Below are positions 7,511 through 12,704 of a stretch of DNA of 32,216 nt, one piece after another (within the stretch, counting starts at the first letter, position 1; every line of letters begins with the position of its first letter). Location of the stretch: the IMG/VR virus record IMGVR_UViG_3300047446_000122, positions 1-32,216 of that record. One strand, 5' to 3'. Both the position numbers and the translations under genes were made by a program. Source of the DNA: a virus. A model generated the notes under the pieces. That model was not told where the DNA came from. It did no database searches and saw only the letters and a program-made list of their open reading frames with translations.

Positions 7511-7746
7511 ATACCGTTCAACTGTCGGCGATGCTGCCGCGCGACGCGCGCTTTCGCGACTTCGTTCGCGCCTTTGTCGATTTCGATGACGTGACCGAGC
7601 TCGACGCGGCGCAATTCATTCGGCTCGTGTGTGAGATCGAGTCGCGCCGCGAGCTCGAGACGAACAAAGAAGCCGAGCGACGCTTTCACGAATACTTGCG
7701 GCGCACGTTCGTCGCCTGGCGTGATGGCCGGCTGACGCTGCAATGA
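7507..7746 (+). CDS. Small hypothetical protein, end of replication operon
   Basis: The 79-residue, largely helical, charged protein contains LDAAQFIRLVCEIESRRELE and a C-terminal RTFVAWRDGRLTLQ. The ATG at 7507 overlaps the stop of the previous gene by four bases. It is the last gene before the terminator pair at 7746-7830. No family recognised. Confidence 0.6.
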   Translation: MNTVQLSAMLPRDARFRDFVRAFVDFDDVTELDAAQFIRLVCEIESRRELETNKEAERRFHEYLRRTFVAWRDGRLTLQ

Positions 7747-7779
7747 AAAAGGCCGCCAGGCGATCGACGCCGGCGGCCT
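7746..7779 (-). terminator. Leftward intrinsic terminator of the parA operon
   Basis: Read leftward, AGGCCGCC (7779-7772) pairs with GGCGGCCT (7757-7750), with a further inner GGCG/CGCC pairing, and is followed by TTTTT. It faces the end of the HNH gene. Confidence 0.65.
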
Positions 7780-7806
7780 CACGAAATACCCCCTGCCGTT
7801 CCTTTG

Positions 7807-7830
7807 GCCGCCCTCGAGGCGGCTTTTTTT
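7807..7830 (+). terminator. Rightward intrinsic terminator of the replication operon
   Basis: GCCGCC (7807-7812) pairs with GGCGGC (7818-7823) across a five-base loop and is followed by seven Ts (7824-7830). It ends the early/replication operon where it meets the leftward HNH gene. Confidence 0.85.
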
Positions 7831-8141
7831 CATTGCGTCACGATCTGAGCTCGTCGTCGATCGGCTGCAGCTACGGCGAGCCTAAAAGCCGATGCCGCAT
7901 CGCTCACAAGCGCCGCGAGAATATGCGCCTCGATCAAGAGCTCGCGCTCGAGGCAAGCGTCAAGCCGTTCGCCGCCCTTTCTCGCGTTGCAAGGGCGACA
8001 ACTTGCCGTCAAATTGTCCGGATCGTCGCTCCCCCCTTGCACGCGCGGCACGATATGGTCGGCTGAATCCGCCTCGCCCCCGCAATACCGGCATCGATAG
8101 CCGTTCACAAGTAGCACCGCACGCGTTAATCCTGGCCTCAC
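7830..8141 (-). CDS. HNH endonuclease
   Basis: The 103-residue leftward HNH nuclease has a zinc-bound beta-beta-alpha core: CRYCGG near residue 17, the DHIVPRVQGGSDDPDNL catalytic stretch (His29 general base, Asn43), and CRPCNARKGG. It starts at GTG 8141 after a strong AAGGGGG site. Small HNH proteins in many phages act beside terminase or as homing or host-DNA nucleases; the role here is not known. It is the third gene of the parA operon, behind an array of partition-type repeats, and its start region closely copies that of parA (GATACCAAGGGGG versus GATACCAAAGGGG). It could have its own regulation by the partition protein. Confidence 0.85.
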   Translation of the reverse strand: MRPGLTRAVLLVNGYRCRYCGGEADSADHIVPRVQGGSDDPDNLTASCRPCNARKGGERLDACLERELLIEAHILAALVSDAASAFRLAVAAADRRRAQIVTQ

Positions 8142-8152
8142 AAAACCCCCTT

Positions 8153-8190
8153 GGTATCTTGATGCCTTGGCATCAAGGCATCATGGCATC
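8153..8190. repeat. Partition-type repeat array 1 (five hexamers, 8-bp period)
   Basis: GGTATC 8153, GATGCC 8161 (inverted), GGCATC 8169, 8177 and 8185 are exactly 8 bp apart, separated by two-base A/T-rich spacers. The array fills the gap between the ribbon-helix-helix gene and the HNH gene and abuts the HNH ribosome site. Confidence 0.75.
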
Positions 8191-8193
8191 ACA

Positions 8194-8499
8194 TCAACGG
8201 AGTCGCGTGCCTGTCAACGGCGGCAAGCCTTTCGACGCGCGAATCATATTCAAGCCCTGAATAAAGAGCTCTTGCAATGACGTATCGACGCGCATCGCAA
8301 ACTCTTTCGCCTCGTACCATTGTTCGTGCGTCATTCGCACCGGCACGGTTTTAGGCGGCTTGGCCCCGCCCTTTTTGACGGCCGGCTCGAGCTCGAGCTC
8401 GTCGTCGCGCCGCTCGACGGCTGCGGCCGGCGCGCTCGCGTTCGCCGGATTGTTCGCGCTGATTTTCAAGGCGCCAAAACTCGATTTTTTCGTGCTCAC
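8194..8499 (-). CDS. Ribbon-helix-helix centromere-binding protein (ParB/ParG/Omega type)
   Basis: The leftward gene directly follows parA. With GTG 8499, which overlaps the parA stop (GTGA) and has GGAG eight bases upstream, the product is 101 residues; ATG 8520 would add seven. A flexible Ala/Glu-rich N-terminal tail (1-50) precedes a ribbon-helix-helix fold: strand KTVPVRMT, helix EQWYEAKEFAMRV, helix SLQELFIQGLNMIRAS. Size, fold and position match the small partner proteins of type Ib partition systems (ParG, Omega), which bind short phased repeats and repress the operon. The three 8-bp repeat arrays nearby are the likely targets. Sequence identity to named members was not tested. Confidence 0.75.
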   Translation of the reverse strand: MSTKKSSFGALKISANNPANASAPAAAVERRDDELELEPAVKKGGAKPPKTVPVRMTHEQWYEAKEFAMRVDTSLQELFIQGLNMIRASKGLPPLTGTRLR

Positions 8500-9128
8500 T
8501 TCAATCTCTCCATAAGCCATTGATAGACCGCCCTCGCCTCGTCGCGGGCATCTTGCTCGCGCTTGGTCCTGGTTTCTGTGACTGCCCGCCCCGATGACAA
8601 CGCACGCGCATAGGCACGGCGATCCGCAAACATCGCCGCGCACACCGGCGCGATCTCTTTGAGCGTGTCGATCGCCTCGCTCGTTTCCGGCGCCGTCTTA
8701 TCGGCACGGTTCAACACGAACACGAACGGTTTGCCGGCTGCCGTGACGACCGAAAGCGCCGCATTGAGCGCCGCCATGTCGGGGAAAGTTGGCTGCACGG
8801 GCACGACGACGAGATCGGCGACGCCGACGAGCTCGGCCGCGCCGGCGACGATATGCGGCGGGCAATCGACGAACGCCAATTCATAACCCTCGGCCTCGGC
8901 CGACTCAAGCAATTCGCGGATATTCGACGGCGAACCCGGCACGACCGCCGGCTCGTCTTTCTCTCGCCCGCTCGCCCAGGCTTGCCCCGTGCCTTGTCCA
9001 TCGGCATCGATCAACGCGGTTTTGTATTGGTTCGACGCCTCGACGCTCAGGTGTATCGCGGCCGTCGATTTCCCGCTGCCCCCCTTCTGACTGAATACGG
9101 CAATCACCCGCATACGCTTTGTTTTCAT
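8496..9128 (-). CDS. parA: ParA-type Walker partition ATPase
   Basis: From ATG 9128 the product is 210 residues, the size of the small type Ib ParA/ParF proteins; a GTG at 9149 would add seven residues but falls inside the repeat array. The deviant Walker A QKGGSGKST (Lys15 signature, Lys20 nucleotide-binding) follows strand MRVIAVFS; Walker A' (LIDADGQGTG) and Walker B (LAFVDCPPH) follow. The protein forms ATP-dependent dimers on the nucleoid and positions plasmid copies. The AAGGGG ribosome site lies six bases upstream, directly beside array 2. It is first in a leftward operon with the ribbon-helix-helix partner and the HNH gene. It strongly supports a plasmid prophage. Confidence 0.93.
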   Translation of the reverse strand: MKTKRMRVIAVFSQKGGSGKSTAAIHLSVEASNQYKTALIDADGQGTGQAWASGREKDEPAVVPGSPSNIRELLESAEAEGYELAFVDCPPHIVAGAAELVGVADLVVVPVQPTFPDMAALNAALSVVTAAGKPFVFVLNRADKTAPETSEAIDTLKEIAPVCAAMFADRRAYARALSSGRAVTETRTKREQDARDEARAVYQWLMERLK

Positions 9129-9141
9129 GCCAAACCCCTTT

Positions 9142-9171
9142 GGTATCACGGTATCAAAGTATCAAGGTGTC
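9142..9171. repeat. Partition-type repeat array 2 (four hexamers, 8-bp period)
   Basis: GGTATC 9142, GGTATC 9150, AGTATC 9158 and GGTGTC 9166 are 8 bp apart with two-base spacers. The array covers the parA leader up to its ribosome site and includes a leftward TTGACA (9173-9168). Binding here would repress parA. Confidence 0.75.
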
Positions 9172-9207
9172 AAACCCTGAAACCCTTTGTGCGTAAGCAC
9201 TTCCGGC

Positions 9208-9216
9208 ATTTTAGCA
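9208..9216 (-). promoter_or_regulatory. Candidate parA promoter, extended -10
   Basis: Read leftward, TGCTAAAAT (9216-9208) is an extended -10 motif lying between arrays 2 and 3. Its -35 region would fall inside array 3, so the centromere-binding protein could control it directly. Confidence 0.4.
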
Positions 9217-9217
9217 T

Positions 9218-9263
9218 GGTACTTTGATGCCTTGGCACTTTGGTATCACGGCATCATGGCATC
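9218..9263. repeat. Partition-type repeat array 3 (six hexamers, 8-bp period)
   Basis: GGTACT 9218, GATGCC 9226 (inverted), GGCACT 9234, GGTATC 9242, GGCATC 9250 and GGCATC 9258 keep an exact 8-bp period. This is the largest array and the best candidate for the plasmid centromere (parS). Confidence 0.75.
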
Positions 9264-9597
9264 AATGCAACGGGCACCGAAACGGAGAGGGAAGGGCGGC
9301 CGACGAGCTGCGCGCCAGGCGCCCGCGCACGCCCGCGTCGCTCGCCCGCACATTGGATACGGCCGGCTGTCGATCGCCTCGGCTGCCGGCCGCGCCGGCG
9401 CGCGCGGCACGTGCTCGGCCTGGCCGGCGCCGGCCCCTCGAGCGCCGCGCAGCTCGTCGCGGCGGCCGAGATCGACGGCGATCGAGCGGCCGGCGCGCGT
9501 CGGCGTCTTTTTCCGCAAGTCGGCACAGGCATGTTTAAAAACCCGTGGAAATCGGCCCGCTTTCCGCCTAAGTCATTGATTACCGTAAAAAACATAT
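9264..9597. other. GC-rich stretch without a supported gene
   Basis: Frames are open on both strands because of extreme GC content, but none has a ribosome site with a recognisable product or the codon pattern of the neighbouring genes. Apart from an inverted CCGTGG at 9543-9548 (on the edge of the 21-bp repeats) I see nothing specific. Confidence 0.5.
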
Positions 9598-9660
9598 CCA
9601 CGGCTTACCCCGTTTTTTCCACGGCCGCCCCGTGTTTCCCCACGGCCGCCCCTCGCCGCG
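9598..9660. repeat. Three 21-bp iterons with CCACGGC core
   Basis: CCACGGC occurs at 9598, 9619 and 9640, exactly 21 bp (two helical turns) apart; copies 2 and 3 share CCACGGCCGCCCC. The first is preceded by ATAT, so each resembles a weak DnaA box (TATCCACGG). They lie next to an AT-rich stretch. This is the arrangement of an origin or regulator-binding site, but unlike the iterons beside rep. Confidence 0.6.
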
Positions 9661-9663
9661 CCT

Positions 9664-9724
9664 TTACTCTCTCTCTCTCTTAAATTATTGAGAAGAAAGA
9701 GAAAGATAGGCATTGAGAGAAAGA
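9664..9724. other. AT-rich, CT-repeat segment (possible unwinding element)
   Basis: A (CT)n run at about 9666-9680 leads into TTAAATTATTGAG and purine-rich GA repeats. It is markedly less GC-rich than all surrounding DNA and adjoins the 21-bp iterons, as unwinding elements of origins do. Confidence 0.4.
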
Positions 9725-9785
9725 GCGCGCGCCCACACATGCACACACGGTTTTCCTCGGGTTTTCGAACTGCCTATTTTTTAAT

Positions 9786-9833
9786 CCACGGATTCCACAC
9801 GTTCCACGGGGCTAACTCGTGGATCGTCCGTGG
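9786..9833. repeat. Cluster of 9-bp-phased CCACGG repeats with inverted copies
   Basis: CCACGG 9786, CCACAC 9795 and CCACGG 9804 are spaced 9 bp apart (unit close to ATTCCACGG) and are followed by inverted CGTGG at 9818 and 9829. Two more copies occur at 9892 and 9900 (TCCACGTATCCACGGC). They extend the CCACGG theme of the 21-bp iterons. Confidence 0.5.
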
Positions 9834-9844
9834 GCTGCAAAGCC

Positions 9845-10207
9845 TTATGGCATAAGGGTTTCAGCCGTCGCCACACGCAATCCACGTATCCACGGCGAAA
9901 ACGCCTGTCCCCCCTGATGATCCCGCCAGGAATTCGCCCTTTTCGGCCGCCTCGCATTGGCGGCCGTCGATGACCCCTGAAATCGACCCATGCCCGCATC
10001 GATCCGCATCACGCCGACCCCCTCGGCAATCCGCTCGAGCCCGCGCCAGGCCGGCCCCCGGCGAGATTTCATGCCCCGCATGAAAAGGAGCGACCCAAGA
10101 AGCCGGCGGGCGCGGAGGGGTGTCTGAATTTTTCGGGCTGCAATCCCTGGTAAATCGGCCCGCCAGGCCGCCGGCGCTTCGACGACCGGCCCGACCCCTA
10201 CCGGCAC
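9845..10207 (-). CDS. Doubtful open reading frame in the origin region
   Basis: A leftward 120-codon frame ends with a basic tract (NARRPKRANSWRDHQGG) and PWIRGLRVATAETLMP. The tail reads like protein rather than random GC-rich translation, but codon use (many CGG, AGG and GGG codons) differs from every confident gene here, the start is uncertain (internal ATGs near 10080), and a second long frame overlaps it. No function is proposed. Confidence 0.25.
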   Translation of the reverse strand: MPVGVGPVVEAPAAWRADLPGIAARKIQTPLRARRLLGSLLFMRGMKSRRGPAWRGLERIAEGVGVMRIDAGMGRFQGSSTAANARRPKRANSWRDHQGGQAFSPWIRGLRVATAETLMP

Positions 10208-10467
10208 AATGGCGGGCGCCTGGCGGCCCCGTGGCGCCCCTCGCGGGGGCTCGGCAATAGCAGGGCGGCCCCGACGCGGCCGGCGCGTTAGAGAGCGTCT
10301 TATGGCCTCGAGCGGCCCGCGCGCGCCGAGCGAAAGGCGACGCCCTGCCGAGCTGCCCCCTCATTGCTGAACCTGTCGGCCGTTGCATCACGAGCGCATC
10401 ACGAGCTGCCGAGGGGTTAGGGGGTGAGCTGTTGCAATCTTTCAGAGACGTTCGCGCGCCTCGCGCG
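10208..10467. other. GC-rich intergenic stretch without a supported gene
   Basis: No gene is supported here. The only structure seen is a short tandem of GCATCACGAG at 10386 and 10397. Confidence 0.4.
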
Positions 10468-10535
10468 GTTTCTTTAACGTTTCTTAAACGTTTTTAAGAG
10501 CCCGCAAACCCAATACTGGCAAGGGTTTGCGGGCT
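10468..10535. other. AT-rich tract and strong hairpin beside rep iterons
   Basis: The AT-rich stretch at 10468-10498 holds TTTAACGTTT and TTAAACGTTT. It is followed by a perfect 13-bp inverted repeat, AGCCCGCAAACCC 10499-10511 with GGGTTTGCGGGCT 10523-10535. With the adjacent iterons and DnaA boxes this looks like part of the vegetative plasmid origin. Confidence 0.55.
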
Positions 10536-10540
10536 GCTAT

Positions 10541-10598
10541 TCGGACATTTCTGCGGTTTCATCGGACATTTTTGCGGTTTATCGGACATTTTTGCGGT
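10541..10598 (+). repeat. Three rep iterons upstream of rep
   Basis: TCGGACATTTYTGCGGT occurs at 10541, 10562 and 10582 (spacing 21 and 20 bp), all in the same orientation. These are typical binding sites for a Rep_3-type initiator. Inverted half-copies (TCGGAC / GTCCGA) recur in the rep promoter. Confidence 0.9.
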
Positions 10599-10599
10599 G

Positions 10600-10632
10600 C
10601 TATCCACAGGCCCGCGACGCAACTTATCCACA
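10600..10632 (+). promoter_or_regulatory. DnaA boxes of the plasmid origin
   Basis: TTATCCACA at 10624-10632 is a perfect consensus DnaA box; CTATCCACA at 10600-10608 matches 8 of 9. They directly follow the three iterons, the standard arrangement of an iteron-type oriV. Confidence 0.85.
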
Positions 10633-10648
10633 AGGCATATCAGGACAC

Positions 10649-10703
10649 TTGACCGACAATGTGCGAATGTGCACAATTCGGACTTCGTTTTTTGTTGTCC
10701 GAA
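10649..10703 (+). promoter_or_regulatory. rep promoter with inverted-repeat operator
   Basis: TTGACC 10649-10654 and CACAAT 10672-10677 are 17 bp apart. TTCGGAC 10677-10683 and GTCCGAA 10697-10703 form an inverted repeat over the transcription start; a further GTCCGAA reaches the start codon at 10717-10723. Because these are half-iterons, Rep dimers probably repress their own gene. Confidence 0.55.
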
Positions 10704-10722
10704 TAACCGCAAGGGTGTCCGA

Positions 10723-11481
10723 ATGAAGAAACCACGCGCCGCGCTGACGATGAACCCCGACGCGCCGATCGCCGAGAAAAAAGTGAACATGAGCAACGCG
10801 CTCACGCGTGCGGCGCATAGCCTCTTGCTCGCTGAAAAGCGCCTGATCTCGGCGTGCATTTCCAAGATCGATTCAATGCCGGCCGGCATGCCGATCGTGC
10901 AGCATGGCGCCTGGACCGTTCGACTATCGGCGGCCGAGTATGCCGAGGCGTTCGATGTTGATCTCGATACGGCTTACACGCAGCTCAGAGACGCGAGCGA
11001 AAAGCTCTTTAATCGTTACGTGCGTTCGACGCGCGAGACGCGCAAGGGCATCGAGGAACATAAGTTTCGATGGGTCGGGGGCGTCAAGTATCACAAGGGT
11101 GAGGGATGGGTCGAGCTGCACTGGTGGCATGAAGTCGTGCCGCACCTGTACGGGCTGCGCAAAGAATTCACGTCCTATAAGCTCAAGCAAGCGGCGGCAC
11201 TGCGCTCGGCTTATAGCTGGCGCCTGTTCGAATGTTTTCAGTCATGGAAGGCGACCGGCTGCTATATGCCGACGATCGAGGATTTTCAACGCGCGATGGA
11301 CGTGCCGAAAAGTTGTGTCGCCGACTTCAAAGCCCTGCGCGTTCGTGTGATCGAGCCCGCTGTGAAAGAGCTGCGCGAAAAGAACGGCCTCGAAATTGAA
11401 TGGGACACGCGCCGCGCCGGCCGCAAAGTGATCGGCTTGCAATTCAATTTCAAGCCGGACCCACAAACGACGCTGTTTTGA
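10723..11481 (+). CDS. rep: Rep_3-family plasmid replication initiator
   Basis: The 252-residue protein has the two winged-helix layout of iteron-binding initiators (RepE, Pi, RepA). The N-terminal signature is VNMSNALTRAAHSLLLAEKR followed by LISACISKI; then come LSAAEYAEAFDVDLDTAYTQ, a central YKLKQAAALRSAYSWRLFEC, and the second winged helix TIEDFQRAMDVPKSCVADFK. ATG 10723 has AAGGG seven bases upstream. It binds the iterons at 10541-10598 and probably the inverted pair at 11486-11563, recruits DnaA and helicase, and should repress itself through the half-sites in its promoter. It replaces P2 gene A, the rolling-circle nickase, which is not seen in this genome. Confidence 0.93.
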   Translation: MKKPRAALTMNPDAPIAEKKVNMSNALTRAAHSLLLAEKRLISACISKIDSMPAGMPIVQHGAWTVRLSAAEYAEAFDVDLDTAYTQLRDASEKLFNRYVRSTRETRKGIEEHKFRWVGGVKYHKGEGWVELHWWHEVVPHLYGLRKEFTSYKLKQAAALRSAYSWRLFECFQSWKATGCYMPTIEDFQRAMDVPKSCVADFKALRVRVIEPAVKELREKNGLEIEWDTRRAGRKVIGLQFNFKPDPQTTLF

Positions 11482-11485
11482 TCTG

Positions 11486-11563
11486 ACCGCAAAAATGTCC
11501 GAATAGAACGCGGCCGGCGCCTTACGGGGCGGGGCTCTATCGTTCAACCGCAAAAATGTCCGA
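11486..11563 (-). repeat. Two inverted rep iterons downstream of rep
   Basis: ACCGCAAAAATGTCCGA at 11486-11502 and 11547-11563 is the exact reverse complement of the upstream iteron. The copies are 61 bp apart, each followed by ATAG. Such outside copies usually titrate Rep or support handcuffing and incompatibility. Confidence 0.85.
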
Positions 11564-11640
11564 ATAGCAAAACGCCAGGCCCGCGAGCTGCGGAACCTGG
11601 CGTTTTGCTTTGGTCGATCGATAGGGCGGGGCGCCCTGGC
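11526..11640. other. Candidate cos (packaging) region
   Basis: GGGGCGGGGC at 11526-11535 and AGGGCGGGGCGCCC at 11623-11636 lie between rep and the 3' end of Q, the place that corresponds to cos in P2. The P2 cohesive end as I recall it contains GGCGAGGCGGGG, which these GC blocks resemble. Assignment is by position and weak similarity only. Confidence 0.35.
11567..11608. terminator. Bidirectional intrinsic terminator between rep and Q
   Basis: GCAAAACGCCAGG (11567-11579) and CCTGGCGTTTTGC (11596-11608) form a perfect 13-bp stem with a 16-base loop. The A and T runs within the arms serve both directions, and the two flanking genes converge on it. Confidence 0.75.
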
Positions 11641-11642
11641 CG

Positions 11643-12704
11643 CTATGCTGCGGCCGGCGTGATGCGATAGGGATTGAAGCGCACAACCTCGTCGCCTAGC
11701 CATTCATTGAGCTGCGCGAACCTCGCTTGCAATGGCGCGATCTCGTTCGCACCGAACACCTCGGCGGCCGTGTCGGCCGCGCCAAAGCCCCCGGTATTGC
11801 TCGGCACGATCCCCATGAGCTGCGGCGGGATGCGATGCGCCGCGAGCAAGTCGTCGCGCGTGACGTTCTTGATGTTGAAAAACTCGTCTTTCGCCGTGAC
11901 CTCTGAAACGGGTATGAGCTGGATGCCCTCTTTCTTTCCGCCAGGCGCGTACATGAACAAGTTGCGGAAATTCCCTGGCCCTTTGCTCTGCTTCAATGCC
12001 TCGCGCAGATTATCGACATCCTCTTGCTTTTGCGCGGCATCGGTCATGTAGAGAATGAAACCGGCATGCGAGCCGTTCTCGTAGTACTTCCGGCGAAAGA
12101 GCGTCGCGCTCTCGTTCAACCAGGCCGCGTGCAGCGCGCCGAGATATTCGGGCAAGCCGTACACCTCTTGATTAATGTCGGGCTCCATCAAGTGAAAGAT
12201 CGTGTCGGCATCGAACTCGTGCTCGATCTGCCAACCGTTGACCTGGTAGAAGCCCTGCAAGTCTGTCGAGCGGCGCACGTACTTCGCCGGCGCGCGTTTG
12301 AGCGGCAAGCGGCCGTTGAGTCTATTTTTCGCGGCCTCGATCGGGGCATTGCCAAACACGAGGAAGTCGAGCGCCCACTTGCCGAACTCGTCACGCGAGA
12401 GCAACTTGTGAGGGATGAACGTTGACGCGAGCACGTTGCGTTTGAAGTAAATCGCCGAGCTGTGATGCACGCCCGCGCGAAACGACTTCGCCAGGCCGGC
12501 GAATGACACCGGCGGCTCAAACCATTTACCGGCCGCCCACGTTTCAACGTAATCGAGGATTTCAGCGCGCTCGAGCACGGGCGTCGGATCGCCGAACGTG
12601 AACGCCTGGGCGCTGGCCGTCGCGGCCGGCGTCGGCGGAACCGGCGTTGCGGCCGGCGTGAACGTCGCCGACTCGCGGCGCATGCGTGTGTGTCGCTTAC
12701 TCAT
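11643..12704 (-). CDS. Q: Portal protein (P2 gpQ)
   Basis: The 353-residue leftward protein is a PBSX/P2-family portal, the dodecameric ring through which DNA enters and leaves the capsid. P2 gpQ has 344 residues. Typical stretches are FGDPTPVLERAEILDYVETW, KWFEPPVSFAGLAKSFRAGV, HHSSAIYFKRNVL, YGLPEYLGALHAAWLNESAT and the C-terminal RIPPQLMGIVPSNTGGFG. The ATG overlaps the terminase stop by one base (TAATG), so the two are translated together. A Pro/Ala-rich N-terminal tail (residues 14-32) is specific to this protein. Confidence 0.96.
   Translation of the reverse strand: MSKRHTRMRRESATFTPAATPVPPTPAATASAQAFTFGDPTPVLERAEILDYVETWAAGKWFEPPVSFAGLAKSFRAGVHHSSAIYFKRNVLASTFIPHKLLSRDEFGKWALDFLVFGNAPIEAAKNRLNGRLPLKRAPAKYVRRSTDLQGFYQVNGWQIEHEFDADTIFHLMEPDINQEVYGLPEYLGALHAAWLNESATLFRRKYYENGSHAGFILYMTDAAQKQEDVDNLREALKQSKGPGNFRNLFMYAPGGKKEGIQLIPVSEVTAKDEFFNIKNVTRDDLLAAHRIPPQLMGIVPSNTGGFGAADTAAEVFGANEIAPLQARFAQLNEWLGDEVVRFNPYRITPAAA

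Noticed and set aside
8153-9263. CRISPR array
   Set aside because: The repeats are only 6 bp with 2-bp spacers and lie beside parA; there are no cas genes.
9187-9683. Long open frames on the plus strand right of array 3
   Set aside because: They start inside the partition repeats, run through the 21-bp iterons and the CT repeat, are Arg/Ala/Pro-rich in every frame, and have no recognisable product.
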